Part shown: positions 24,673 to 37,500 of the stretch, piece after piece | Layout of the letters: the number at the start of each line of letters is the position of its first letter | How positions within the stretch are numbered: position 1 is the first letter of the stretch | Origin: Petrolisthes cinctipes | Taxonomy: Eukaryota > Arthropoda > Malacostraca > Decapoda > Porcellanidae | Reading direction: 5' to 3' | DNA: 64,000 nt | Assembly: GCA_033782935.1 (NCBI GenBank) | Contig: JAWQEG010003723.1 | Location: forward strand, 1-64,000 | Position numbers and translations under genes: made by a program | Notes under the pieces: model-generated | Seen by the model: only the letters and a program-made list of their open reading frames with translations | What the model was told of the DNA's origin: nothing | Database searches by the model: none

Positions 24673-25351
24673 TGTAGGAAATTATAGTACTCTGCATTTG
24701 ATTTAATAACTATCTACCAGTATACTTGAAATATGCAGAGGGATTTCTCTTGATGTACAGTATGAAAAAAGTGCCTTATTAGTTGAAAAATACAGAAATA
24801 CAGTATAGAAGGAAATTACAGAAATCGGTTTAAAAGCTTAAATTTCATAATTTGAATAATAGTGCATTAAAATGGCTACAAACTTGTCTTAGCACTGGAT
24901 CCTGACAAATTTTCAAATATTTCTCTAGTTTCTGATAATCATATAAATTGAGCAGTGTATAAAAATATATTACATTTTGTATGAGCCTGGATGACTGCAT
25001 GGGTATAGAATGGGTGGAATGAATGTGGGTACAGGTACTGTACAATCATGAACATGGTATATAATCAAATGTATACATGAGAAAGCATGGAAGCAGATAA
25101 TATACTATTATGAAGGAGACTATAATTATAGACATGGTATTATGGAAAGTGTATTACGGAGAGACTATAGACGTAGATGCATGAATGAGCAAGTATGAAA
25201 GTACAGTAGTGTGTATGTGTTTATGATCGTAGGCAAAGGTATCAACAATGTTATGGATGTATGATATGTGCAGATATGACCTACAATAATTATGGAATGA
25301 GTGTGGGCCTAAGTATCTACAACAAAGAATTATAGTAATGGTATATACAGG

Positions 25352-28300
25352 TTAGTCCTCATTGAGTCCAGTACAAGAGATATCTGTGTCATGGTGAGTA
25401 GCTTGTAGTCCCTCCTCTCTGGCCAACGGTTCCCCTGACACAGATAGGATGGGATCTGCAATTCACAAAGCACTATTATCAACATCAATACCTCATAATT
25501 TTTTATCAGTGCACATGTTCATCATTTTCCTTCTCAGCAATGCTTTTCTCTTTAGTTATATATGCTAGTAAAGTCATGTTAATTTTCTATAGTTAAAAAA
25601 ATTTACATGAAAACTTTGATTTAACACCTCACTTAATTCTTTGTCATTTTCACCCAGCATTTTTCCAGTTTTTAAAGTAGTGATCATCGATTAATCATTT
25701 TCTTTTATAAAATTATATGACTAAAAAATATTCTGGCTCGTCTCTACATTCTTCCACTACAGTACATGCTAGTCATAATCTTTTAATTCTTTATCTGTGT
25801 GTGTGCATGTCCATAAGAAGTGAACAGGTGAGAAGTGCAACTGTTAACAGAGGTGAAGCTTGAACTGAATGTGAATACCTGAGTGGGAATCTCTGACTCA
25901 CCATTCAATATGACATGTGATGAAACAGCACTTGGTGAGGGAGGATCAAGTGTTGTGGCAAGGGCACCCTCAGAAGGACCTGCCTCTCCATCACTCAGCA
26001 AGTCTTCCTCCTTCACCACCACACCAAGACTACCTATACATTAAAATCAGTCAATTAATGTTATATCACTTACATGCAGTACACCAATTCCCTAATACTG
26101 TACTATACAGTTTGTAATATTATAACAACTTATATATTTAGAATACAGTCCAAACTATTCATAAAAAACTTATGCCTCGGCTGTTTACATTTCTGATTTG
26201 TGTGAACAGAGAGCAATTATCTACTTTTCATAAAAAAGGAAAAGGCAGAGACTTGGAGCAAATATTGACCTTGCAGAAACTTTAGAATGACACCAGCTGA
26301 CACTTTACCTCTGTCAAGTCCTCTGGTAACATCTGGCAGGCTCAGTGACAAGGATTCCTGTGGAGCAAAATATGTCACTCTTCCACACCACAAACTACAT
26401 CATATTTTTCGTAAGTACTGTTCCAAGATTCCAAGATACCAGCCATAAAAATTAGAAAAAAAAATTCTATTATCACAAAGCCATATTATTTGTGTTATGG
26501 TCAAAAGTTCACAGTTTATTTACATAGTGCTTGCTTCGAGGAAGATGGGTGGTTAAGTATTAGACCCGAGGAATAATTTCCTATTGAACAATAGTTCGAT
26601 TTACACAACCTCTTCAGGAGCAAGATGCTCACGTAAAATGAGAGTCACCTGCATGACAAAGATAAAAAATGTACAATATTCAATACAGCACTAGTATATC
26701 TCACCTCCATAGTTTCTACCACTAAAGATGGAGAGGTTTTGGACCCCCCAGTTAGTGTGTGTGTGAAGTGAGGTGAACTCGTGGTTGAGGATGTTGTGAG
26801 GGAAGTGGAAGGCAGGAGTTGTAAAGGGGGTGCTGTTTGTCCACTCCCCCGGGTCTCCACATTCTGAGTCAGAAGAGCATTCTGCACCAAACTACTCAGT
26901 CGAGATGCAAAGTCCTCCTCGCTGTCATCTGTTCGTTTGTCATGATATAAAACAATTGCAAAAATTTATCATTACACTTTTTTGTTTCACAAGTGAAGAC
27001 ATTAAGCGGAGTTCTTGCCTTCAGTCCTCATCCTTCTCAATATAGAGAAGTAAGTTTGATAGATAACAATACACAATCCTACACCACCAAATATGAGTGT
27101 ACAGTAAAGGGTTGGGAGATCACAATACCAGATAATATTTATGGAACTGAACCTGCTATTTTCAAAAATAAATCAAGAGCCGAGATTTCAGCACTATTTC
27201 CAGTTGACATTTTCACCTTAAAGTTCTAGGTCTACAAACATACAAGGCTGCTAGGAACTGAATAATGGAATATAAGTCACCAGTATTGATAATGTGCGAG
27301 AAGTTTGCTGCTGGAACGCAGAGCTTGATGGTTCCCATTGTCAGGCCACCCATGTCTTGACTAGGACTACTCCCACCACCTTTGCTGTCTATGGAGTTGC
27401 CAGCTGAAGGTTGGGACAGCCCAGATGTCACTGAAGAGTTACTGAGGAAGGTAGCTGGGAGCTCAACTAAGGTGGACTGTAGAAGGCTTAGGGACATCAT
27501 ATTGTACAGCTGTTGGCACATTTCTGGGAAAACAACAAAATTACTGTACTCAATGCATGTGTATTTATATTTACCATGAAATATACAAATGTTCTGAGAT
27601 AAATATTGTACAATAAAAACTGCTAATTTTTTTACTATACAGTATTTTGTTTAACACGGATGGTGAAGGATGATGAAACCTTCTGAGAAGGAAATTAGAT
27701 AGTAGAGCAAGGTAATACTGTAATTCATGATGGTATGGCATAGTTATGTGGCTAGGTACAGTACACAATTAAGAGAGAAAAAAAAGTGTGTCAAGATGGC
27801 TTTCTGTTATAGCCACCCTTTGTGCAAGGTGATTTAGGTAAGCCTTGAGGCAGATTTATCTTTATCAATCTTTTCAATATCTGTACCCTATACCAAACTA
27901 CAGTGTTTGTTGGCAGCATTTGATGCTCTTATATTCATAAACATTTGAAAAACTAGGGTGAAGAAGTTTCAGAGGATTTCAACATCATCATCATCATCAA
28001 TACTGAATCTTATTTCCCACAGTACAGTATTCAAATAAGATTGTGATAATCCATAACCAAATAAGATTGAGATAATCCATAACCCAATCTACAGTTTAAC
28101 CTACCTCTTAACCCAAGCTCCTGTGCAGACTGAGGCAAGCGACGTTTCAAGTTCCACCACTTGCCCCGCAGCCAGTGAGGTGAACGACACGCTGGCCACG
28201 CCCGTCCTAAGGCTATCCAGTCCACTTGTGATTCCTCTCTCACACCACACACACTTAGTCTGTACAATATTAATATTAAAAATACCTATATAAATACAGC

Positions 28301-31300
28301 TTTTGGAGTCTGGTAAAACTCAGGTGAAGATCTTTAAACAATAAAGGCAATAGATATATTTTTCCATGTTTCTACCATGATCCTGTAATCCTGCATGATT
28401 ATAGCAAGTAGAATACAAAATAGTTACTACAGTATATTGAAAATTTTGTACCGGTATATTATAATCACGTACTCAAGTGCTACCTCTCACCTGCAGATTA
28501 GCTGGGTGTCATCTGCCTTGCTCCATTCCACCCCCGAGGTGCGTTTCCAGTTCAGATAGTTAAGCCACTTGGTGCGACACTGCTTCTCTGACCTCGTCCT
28601 TACTCTCCCCGACACTTCACCCCAGGAGATACCACTTGTCACCTGTGACACAGTGAACAAGAGAAAATACATTTCTACAATCAGTGATGTAGATTATTTT
28701 AGAATGAACAATCTACTGGGCAAGCACAAATTTGTACCTTCCGAAATATTTTGCTTAGATCTTGTAGGATCAAAACACACCTGTTCGCCAGGAAGAACCT
28801 GGGCCAGTTCATACACTGCAGCAGACAACCGTTCTTCCTCATCAGTTGTCCAGGCACCACGGTTACAGTGCTCGTTCAAGAGGCGACACCGATCCTTTAC
28901 TGATGCAGCCGACCGCCCTAGGTGAGCTGCAATGGCCTGCCAGTTGTTACCATGCTTCATGCGCAGCTCACGCAGTTTCCTCACTTCCTCAGTTGTGTAC
29001 TTGCCTATGTGGTTATGGTTGTCATACAACCTGTCAAGAATTGTTTTTATTGCACCCATCAGTAAAACCTTTTACCTTTCGTCATTCTAACTCTTCATTA
29101 ATGTAGCTGCTATGTGCCATATCCTAGCTATTATTTCAGATTTATAACAGAATTACGGATAATTAATTAGCTAAAATATTTATAGAAGTACCCGGTACTT
29201 TTTTTTTTTTGTCTAAGCAGCACCTATCCAATCAAATTTCAAATAAGGAAAACAGAAATCTGACAATTATACCCAAGACCCTTGTCTCCATATTCAACTA
29301 CACCCGCCACCTGCCTGATAACTCGGCGGTAGACAGAAAAGAGTGGCCGGTTGAGTCCCCTAGCAATGACCCTGTAAAATCCACTGCGTTCCTCCTTAGA
29401 CATCTTAAATATTAGTGCAGCTGGATCGTGAATACCCTGCTGGCTGCAGTACTCTTGGATGTTATGCTGCAACAGTTCTGTCTCCTCTCTGGACCACATG
29501 CCCTGACGCCATGCGTGTCCCCGCCAACGTAGCATCTCCTTGTCTTCCCGTGATGTGAACCAGTTCTGGTTGATGCTCCCATTACCAACCTGTATGTGAC
29601 AATACAACTTTAATAATACCATAAAAATAACATCATTCTTGCAATAAATATGTTAACCAGGTCACTAGCCAAAGTTATTCATTGTCAAAATAACTAGTGT
29701 GCATGGATAAAAAGATGAAAATATAGACAAGCTATGAAATGGCACTCAGATGTGTAAAAAGATTATAAAATTCAGATTAAGAAATGTTAATCAAGGAAAG
29801 ATAGAGTGCTTACGGAAGTGCCTCACCTCCGCTTGAGAAGCTGCTGGAGTCTGAAGGTCTACTTGTACTTCCATATTCAGTGGCTCTGCCTTGTTCACCC
29901 CAACCTGAAAGCAGCAAGCACACAGTACAGTATACAGAAATAATGTATCCTCGCCCGCATTACGCCCATGGGTGGAGGAAAATACTGTTAGGGTTTTGAA
30001 ATCCATTCACATACCTCCCAGGGCCCCATAGACTAAACATCCCAAGTTTTGCTGACTTCAGCAGTGTGATCGGAAATTTCCATGCTGAGGCCCTGATTGC
30101 CAGACCGCACCCTCTAATTATTTACATGTTATACTCCATGCTTATAGCAGTCACCATATTGTCACCTTATATATATGTAGAGAAAGGGACAATATATATA
30201 TTTACTCATATTATTCTTATATAGTCTTGTATCCAACATGTATATATTTCAAATATAAAATCCTAGCTTTATCCAAGCCATCGTTACAATCTGTCACGTA
30301 TGGTTGGTATGGGAGCTCAGTGATGAGCGAAAGTGGAGCGCTGCACTTACCCTTTGACAATTACAGAGAGAAGTACAGTATAGCCCCGCTTCCTCTCTCC
30401 CTCACTCCTGTTTCACTTGTACAGTCGGCAAAAAAAGTTTCGTTACCACCCCTACGTTAATTTTAACATCGATAAGCGCGGCAGGGTTGGTACTCCGCCG
30501 TCTGAGCAGCTGTGCCTTGCGGGCCGCGGCAATGACAACTTAGCACAAGTCATTCCCTTTCTTTTTATATCAAAAGTTTAACTGATTTTAAATTAAATTT
30601 TGAGTGTTCAAGAACTATTACTATTTAACTATTCATCATTAAACATAAAGAAATACGTTTGAGTATTTTAGAACAAGAATAACCTTGAAATACCCAAAAA
30701 AAGTACCACTGGGTAAAAGTACGTCATTCCTACTTGCCTGCCCATTAGACACTGAGGGGTCCGGGAGGGTGACGGAGGTATATATGACACTCGCGCCCAT
30801 GGAGGTAGTATAGGTGGAGGTGCCAGTAGGACCTGAATTGTGAAGCCACCAATCTGTCATTTCCGGCGCCTTCAAGATGGCGCATACCTTTGTATGTCAG
30901 GTCAGAAGTCCACTTTTACTGAAACATATCTTGGTGTCCGCCATATTGAAGGCGCCGAAAATGACAGTTCAGCGGCTTCACTTTACTCCCCTGGATTAGT
31001 GAGCCATGGCGACTCCACCTATACTACCTCCATGCTCGCGCCACACCTGACTCACCAGTCAGGCCTACCAACATTACATCACACTGTTAAAAGGATGGTA
31101 ACGAAACTTTTTTTGCCGACTGTACATATTTTTGAGAAGACACGGACTTGGTGTCTTATATAATCTATAACTTGTAATCCTGATATACCTCAGTAAATAG
31201 AGACAAGTCCAAGTTTTTACTCTAAACCTTGAGTAATCTCCTTAATCCCCAGGCAGACAGAGGGCGGTATTCTGACACCAGCCCCATTTGAGTAAGTGAG

Positions 31301-34236
31301 AGTCCGGCAGGTTTTTTCACAGGTAAGCCAAAGCAGCAGACGACGATACCACGGATACACTTATTCTTTGATTCACAAACAGTACAAAACATTTAAACAG
31401 GTAAGCAACACAGGGACAATATATTAAATAGTCTTTAGTAAGTTAAAAGTAATAATTTTTTCTACCAAGGATTAAGAAGTTAGCAAAAATTACAGTATCC
31501 CACCATAAGAATAAAAAGAGATTAAAAAAATGGTCATGCTCTTCTCTAAGCTACCTGTGTCGATATAAAGAAATATATTGGCTTTATACACGGTATACAG
31601 CTTGTGCAATGTATATTGCTATCAATCAGAAAAAACTGTCTATGAAGAATTATCACTGATTAAGTTGGGGATTACTAATTTTTGAGCAGCTCTGACAGTG
31701 GTTATCTCACCTGTTATCAGTATTACACTGACCTGATGTGTGTCAAGCGTTAGAGCATCAGCTGTAACAAAAACAGGATCCAGTTCAACATTGCCAAGGC
31801 TATTTATACGCATCATCACTGTGGTCGTCCCATCATCGCCCTCCCCTCCATTGCTGAAGAAGGAAGGTTATTTTTAAGCGTCATTCTGATCTTCCTAATT
31901 TAATTTTCTTGCAAGCCAACAGTACTGTTGGGATATGATACAATATACCGTTTTTTACCGTATGGAAGAGACGTTCAGAGAGAGTGAGCCAGAGGGGACA
32001 TAGGATCAATGGAAGAATTATGAGGGGTTAAAGTGTAAGCAACAAAATTCACTCTTAATATGCAGTACACCAGATACTACAGAACTGTGTTTAGGTCATC
32101 TTTTTACTCGTCAAATTTAATTATAAACAGTATGGAAGTATTATACTATCGGGGCCAATAATGGCACTTGCTAAGTTCAGTCTTGCATGCCTTTCACCAG
32201 ATATATGTGATATATACCTGTGAGAAGTCTTGCGACCTATGGGAGAGAGTTCTGAGAGTTCCTCATCATTGAAAGTGGATAACTGTTGTGACTTGCTCTC
32301 AACATCAGATGTGATGAGAATTTTGGTACATCCTGAGTCAGTTTTGGAGTTGAGCTTGACTGGCAGGTCTGTAGAGATGAAGCTTTTGGCGAGGGCATTT
32401 GTCACGACTTTTTGCCTGGGCTTGACCTGTGCTGGTGTCTTAGTGGTGGCGGATGCAGTGGTGGTGGTGGTAACTGTTGTGTGAATGGTGGTGACAGCAG
32501 TAACAATGGTGGCAGAAGGAGGCTGTATCTGTAAATCAGTCAATCCATCAATCAATATCACTGAAGCCTAGTTGTCTCTTAGAACCTTAGCAAAATGGTG
32601 TGGCAATGACAGAATAGTCTCTAGGGTACTCTACTGTATATACCATTTTTTTTTCCCTAATAATACATAAGTTGCTCTTTTCATGATCCCTCTCATTGAA
32701 TTTGCATCACCAGTGTTTGTACCCTTACTATTCTATTTTCTACTTTACTGATTTCATCCCTTCATCAGAGGATGTTCCTGCTGTATCTTGTACCAATCTA
32801 TCTACAAACATACACACACACACATAAACAGTATATATAAACTATATACCAGTATAGTAAATATATAATTATATGCTTGTGTATTTACCTGTCTGATATC
32901 TCTATATATAGTATCAATTTCTATCAGTCTATAAGTCTGTACATACTCATCATTCTATCTGGGTCTGTCTTTATCTATCAATCTATATATCTATCTATTG
33001 TACTGAACCACCAGAGTGAATCCAATATACTGTATACACGTTTAGCCATCCCGTCATCTCCTAATGTAGGCACATGCCTTTACCTGTCGTCCAGTAATGA
33101 TAGGAATGGCCTTGGTAGGCTTGGTACTTGGACCAGCCACTTCCACCACCCTCACATTCTCTACGTTACGAAGTACCTTCTTGGTTGTCACCCCTGTGTT
33201 GATGGGTACTGCGATGATGTTCTCTCCCAGACTGTCAACAACTATTTCTGCTGACACTGTAACACAACACATTTTATTAATGTCTCTGTCATTCATGGAT
33301 GACTTATTCATGTGTCATACTGCTCCACTTGTCCAAGTGGAGTCCAAGTTTCTTTGTATTCAAACACTGCCCAATTGGAAAAACAGAACAATGACATAAT
33401 TCAGAAACTCATTACTATACACCATAATACTATACTAATCTCCTGAATGATAAAGAATGTTGCTTTCTGTAAAAGTACATATTTTTGTAATGTGCTTGCA
33501 TTATAAAAAAAAAAAAAAAAAAAAACACTCACCAAGTTGGCCATTGTTATTGTAAAGGAGCACACTGGCAGCCTGGTTATCTCCATCCATTTCACAACCA
33601 TTGCCTTTGCAATCACCTGTATAACACAAATACAAATTTTTATTAAATATATCAAAATAAGCTAAAAATGCACTACAGTACATAAAATCTGGCTGGGTGC
33701 CAGACTTCATCGAAATGCAGCCAGGATGTGTGAATGAATTTTTAAAGCAAAGGGTTTGATCCAGTAAATGTATACTGAAATTACTGTATACAAAACTGAT
33801 TTCTCTGCTGGATACAAATGGGGCATTAACCCTGGCATATTAAAATGTGTTATACGGCATATGTTGAACAATAATTAGACTCAATTCAGTAGGCTACATG
33901 CAACATTCCATCATTGTATTGGACATGAATTTGTCTGTAGACAAACTCTGAAAAAAAAATTATGCTGTACACAGGCCAGAGCTGAGCCTTGTAAAACCAC
34001 ATTCTGTGCCTCCAGCAACAATTAAACTTTCTCAAACATACAAGTGATAGTTAGCTGGACTGCAGCAGCAGCATCCGACACCTAAAGTAACTGATTATTA
34101 AAAAAAAGTCTCTGTACCAGATATAACTGATGAAGCCAAGAGGTACTAACTAACCCATTGCTTCTGGTATATGAGAATGTATTATCTTGACCTCCTCTCC
34201 AATCTCATCTACACTTGAAGTCTCCACCACATCCAT
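25352..34236 (-). CDS. DMTF1: cyclin-D-binding Myb-like transcription factor 1 (DMTF1), 15 coding exons
   Basis: Exons in transcript order: 34236-34155, 33616-33533, 33256-33084, 32528-32218, 31853-31733, 29904-29827, 29589-29315, 29030-28781, 28642-28491, 28259-28105, 27523-27281, 26928-26705, 26357-26309, 26033-25902, 25455-25352. All phases fit and give 810 residues; human DMTF1 is similar in size. Residues about 284-560 are the Myb-type DNA-binding block, recognised by [51 protein letters not shown] and [15 protein letters not shown]. This nuclear factor binds DNA through these Myb repeats and D-type cyclins, and in mammals activates ARF. The N-terminal 280 residues are acidic and Ser/Thr-rich with a TTTTT run; the C-terminal 250 are Ser/Thr/Pro-rich. 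The start ATG (34236) has a good context (ATCATGG). The intron at 29314-29031 is GC-AG. Two C-termini are possible (see 26601-26648). 5' UTR exons lie further upstream. Confidence 0.93.
26601..26648 (-). CDS. DMTF1: alternative (or weak-donor internal) exon of DMTF1
   Basis: After a good acceptor (TTTGTCATGCAG) the frame continues in phase from the exon at 26928-26705 and reads [15 protein letters not shown] then TAA, which would end a 731-residue isoform. Skipping it joins the upstream exon in phase to 26357-26309 and gives the 810-residue form. A third reading is an internal exon with a weak donor (GAAGAG then GTTGTG), also in phase. Sequence alone cannot choose. Confidence 0.6.
   Translation of the reverse strand: MTLILREHLAPEEVV
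29031..29314 (-). other. GC-AG intron of DMTF1
   Basis: The exon before reads ...YRRVI with ATCAG at its end, followed by GCAGGTGG; the exon after begins GTTGTATGACAAC. Only the GC donor keeps the frame and yields [14 protein letters not shown], which aligns without a gap to vertebrate DMTF1 in this conserved place. The GT four bases further on (CAG then GTGGCG) would shift the frame. Confidence 0.8.
30422..31122. mobile_element. Tc1/mariner-like non-autonomous element, 701 bp, in a DMTF1 intron
   Basis: Ends are CAGTCGGCAAAAAAAGTTTC and its exact inverse, with TA on both sides (30420-30421 and 31123-31124). The terminal repeats are perfect over at least 27 bases. The interior holds a second inverted pair (GGAGGTAGTATAGGTGGAG near 30801 and CTCCACCTATACTACCTCC near 31014) and a third around TTCCGGCGCCTTCAA/TTGAAGGCGCCGAAA, so the whole can fold back. 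No transposase. Confidence 0.82.
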
Positions 34237-34377
34237 GATAACCTATAGGATTAGAAATAGTTAAACAACTTTTATAAAATGGTAGTCACTACAATGAATA
34301 TGCAGCATCATTATACATTGTACAGACATGGTAGACAGTATTTCACTTAACTACATTTCTTTTTTGGTAATTTTCCA

Positions 34378-34675
34378 GTATATTGAAGTTTTCTATTATG
34401 ATGTTACTACCCTCGATACCCACTAATTTATACCATTCTAAAACACTTTCCTTCTATGAAATTTTCTTCGGAAATGCTCCATTTCCAAGATTGGGCATTA
34501 GCCTAACCTTACCTGACCTAACCAAACCTAACCTAGACCACAGCAGACTACTGGGACCTAACCATGGTAAAGTACCAGGACCTGACCATTGCAAACTACC
34601 GGGACCTGACTGGGGCAAACTACCGGGACCTAGCCAGACGTGGCAACACTGCTACAAAACGGCAATATACTAGAC
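34378..34675. mobile_element. MITE family A/B, diverged copy
   Basis: Recognised by TACCATTCTAAAACACTTTC, GCTCCATTTCCAAGATTGGG, CTAACCTAGACCACAGCAGA, repeated CAAACTACCGGGACCT and GTGGCAACACTGCTACAAAA. It lies just upstream of the first DMTF1 coding exon, in a 5' intron or 5' flank. Ends are decayed. Confidence 0.75.
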
Positions 34676-34882
34676 ACATACAGATTCTTTTTTTTTATAA
34701 AAAGCATACATGGGTAATGATCATTAAACTGAGTTTTTCAAGTATTTTTATATAATTTAAGAGTTTCCATAGTTCATCTTCCTGGCTCCCCCAAATGCAT
34801 ACATTTTTGCAATCACTTGTGGATATGCTCTCTTTTAGGCTGGGGAAAAAGCAATATCAATTCAAACCCCACCAGAAACTAG

Positions 34883-35945
34883 GGTATTAGTAGAGAAGTA
34901 CTCCGTTCTTGGCTAGGGCCGCGCAGTGTTACCACAACCGGCTAGGTCCCGGGAATTTGCCCCGGTCACTTTATGATAGTTTACACCGGTTATATCCCGG
35001 TAGTTTGCCCAGGTTAGGTCCCGGTAGTCTGCTGTGGTCTGTATCCCTCTCCTTCAACGACACACAACTTAATCTTTCTCCTTCCCTTAATATTCTTGGA
35101 GTCTCTTTCTCTCACAATCTCTCCTGGAGAGATCATATTACCTCTCTGGCTAAAACCACCTCAAAGAAGTTGGGTGTGCTGCTCAAATTCCGTGAATACT
35201 TCACCCCCACACAGTTACTGTCTCTGTACAGGGTTCTCTTCCGCCCTTGTATGGAGTATATATGGCTCTCATGTGTGGGGTGGCTCAACCTTCACAACAC
35301 TCCTGGACAAGGTGGAATCAAAGGCTTTTTGTCTCAACTCTCCTCCTCTTACTGATTTACTACAACCTCTCTCTTCGCCGCAATGTTGCATCACTTTCTC
35401 TCTTCCATCGCTATTACACTGGACATTGCACTTCTGAACTCTCTTAATGTATGCTTCCTCCCCTCAGGAGAGCATGCAACACTCGCCAAGCCTCTCATTC
35501 TCACCCCTTTTCTGTCCAACTCCTTAATGCAAGAGTTAACCGGTACTCTTAATTTTTCATATACACAACTGGTCTACTCTGGAACACTCTACCTTCATCC
35601 ATCTTTCCACCTTACTAAGACTTATATTCCTTCAAACGCAATGTGTCTAGGCATCTCGACCGAAATTGGACATGATTTTGGACCATTCTCTCACTGTACT
35701 AAGCAGGTGGGGACGATTAGTGGGCTCACAGCCTTCAGTCCCCATCTTTCTAGATATAGGAAAAAAAAAAGTTAGATTAGGCCAGGTCAGATTAGATCAG
35801 ACTAATTTCCAAATTATGTTTGTAAAACGGGGCATATCTCCGAGAGAAACACCATAGATGAAAAGTGTCTTAGAATGGTCCAAAATAGTGGGTAATGATA
35901 CTAAAATATACAATATAGTGAACGGAGTACTTCTCTACTTTTACC
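34883..35945. mobile_element. MITE family B with a LINE fragment inside
   Basis: Left end GGTATTAGTAGAGAAGTACT; the right end is the inverse of GGTAAAAGTAGAGAAGTACT. The flanks GAAACTAG (34875-34882) and AAAACTAG (35946-35953) are an 8-bp target duplication with one mismatch. The first 155 and last 170 bases match family B in inverse orientation; about 735 bases of LINE sequence (35041-35775) sit between. Without it the element would be about 330 bases, close to the 352-bp copy at 15602. Confidence 0.85.
35041..35775 (+). pseudogene. LINE reverse-transcriptase C-terminal fragment
   Basis: Overlapping frames give NILGVSFSHNLSWRDHITSL, KTTSKKLGVLLKFREYFTP, LLSLYRVLFRPCMEY, then in a second frame LRRNVASLSLFHRYYTGHC. 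This is the thumb and tail of a common arthropod LINE (Jockey/CR1-like), different from the one at 13 kb. Frameshifts near 35265 and 35450; no catalytic box. It ends in a poly-A-like AAAAAAAAA (35761-35769), as expected for a 3' end inserted by target-primed reverse transcription. Confidence 0.82.
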
Positions 35946-36189
35946 AAAACTAGTCTTCAAATGACAATTGATGTTCTGTACATAAAATACAACCACTAAC
36001 GTTACAAGGTTGTAATGCGTATCTGATAAATACATACCGGGTATATCAGTACATATGAAGTTATATTGTAATTTCTTTTACACAAAACTTGAGCTGTAAC
36101 AAATAATATGACCTAATGCCCAAGTTCAACTAGTATTAGAGGTAAAGTTTGGTTTATTTTAGAACATAATATTTAATAGTGATAAAACC

Positions 36190-36300
36190 TCTTCTTTCCA
36201 CATAAACAGATGGAAATTCCTACCACATTCCGCCATTTTCCTCCAACCACTTTTAACCGAGTTGACTAATTTTCCCCACTACACGTATCCGGATGTAGAT
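36190..36300 (-). promoter_or_regulatory. candidate DMTF1 first exon/promoter area
   Basis: On the minus strand this reads GTTGGAGGAAAATGGCGGAA followed by TGTG and GTAGGA, a possible donor. AAAATGGCGG resembles the YY1 site often found in 5' UTRs of housekeeping genes. It lies 2 kb upstream of the first DMTF1 coding exon, whose acceptor (TCTAATCCTATAG, intron side of 34242) demands an upstream exon. No TATA box seen. Inference. Confidence 0.35.
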
Positions 36301-36310
36301 TTGAAGCAAA

Positions 36311-36560
36311 ATAAATGGACAAATACGTCGTGAGTGTGTAGTAGAGTGTAGTAACTAAGCACTGGGGTGTAATCAGCTGAGAATTGTGTAGTGTAAGTAA
36401 GTGTGTAGTGGAGTGTAGTAAGCCGTGTAAAGTGTGTAATGTAAGTGTGGAGTGTAGTAAGTAACCCGTGTAAGTGTGGAGTGTAGTAAGCCGTGTAAGT
36501 GTATAGTGGAGTGTAAGTTAGTAAGCCTGGTGTGTGTGCGTGTGTGTGTGTGTGTAAATC
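36311..36560. repeat. GTGTAGTGGAGTGTAGTAAGC minisatellite
   Basis: Imperfect repeats of GTGTAGTGGAGTGTAGTAAG and CCGTGTAAGTGTG of about 25-40 bases, ending in (GT)n. No coding potential. Confidence 0.8.
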
Positions 36561-37130
36561 AGCTGAGAATTGTTTGTTTATTATTGTTGACGTCCGGGTA
36601 CTCACTGGCCAAGGTGTCCGGGATGTTGGAAAGATGGTTAATCCGGTACATTACAACAACTCGGCTACAACAACAACAACAAGGATTATATTGAGTGAAG
36701 GATTCTATATAGTACTGGGTGAAGGATAACCACTCAATGTTATTTTGGTCAAGGATTCTAGTACTGGGAGAAGGATAGGCCACTCAATTTTAATATTGGT
36801 GTCGTCGTTGTTAATTTGTCCGGTACATTACAACAACTCGGCTACACCAATAATAAACGCAAATAAACGCACACAATTATACATATAAATGCACACAATT
36901 ATACATATAAACGCACACACAAAGGTCTGGCATTTCTATAACCTTTGTGTACATAAAGAGGAAGGTCATTAGTACGCACATGATCCTGCGCGTACATGGA
37001 AATACAGAGTTGCATGACCTAATATATATGGCCTATAGTTTGGGTGGAATTCCAATGATAATAATTTCCGAAACGCATCAATATATGCATGAATTTATTT
37101 ACTACATATATGGCTCCCTGACTGTCTCGT

Positions 37131-37210
37131 TGTATACGATGGTGTGGTACCGGTACGATGGCTCCATGGACAAACAACAGAGCCGTCGTACAGTACCACA
37201 CCATCGTATG
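37131..37210. mobile_element. fold-back MITE family E, core copy
   Basis: ATACGATGGTGTGGTACCGG, then after about 15 bases the inverse CCACACCATCGTAT. It matches the core of the longer palindromes at 53725 and 59334; the outer arms (TTCAAGAAC) are missing here. Confidence 0.75.
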
Positions 37211-37229
37211 CCTACACACACACACCTAT

Positions 37230-37500
37230 ATGGAAGGAGCTTGTTTGTTTCGTGGCATGGGGAGGAGGAATCAGAAGCCTCCAATTTTCATACACGATCA
37301 CAGGATCCTTTAAGGGGAAATTCTCTTGTGGATGAATTGGAAGGCTATATACTGATTCCTCCAAACTATATCAGAAAACAAACACACATAGACACGCTCA
37401 TGCAATGGTACTAATAAGGGATCTGTTGTTTTGTGGCATAGTTTGGAGGAATCACACACCTTCAAACTCACCAACAGTAGTAATCTCAAGGTTAATGTTG
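37230..37500. mobile_element. MITE family D copies
   Basis: TTGTTTCGTGGCATGGGGAG, GATTCCTCCAAACTATATCA and TGTGGCATAGTTTGGAGGAA in sequence: the palindromic arms of family D, probably two overlapping copies. No gene between 36.6 and 40.5 kb. Confidence 0.65.
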
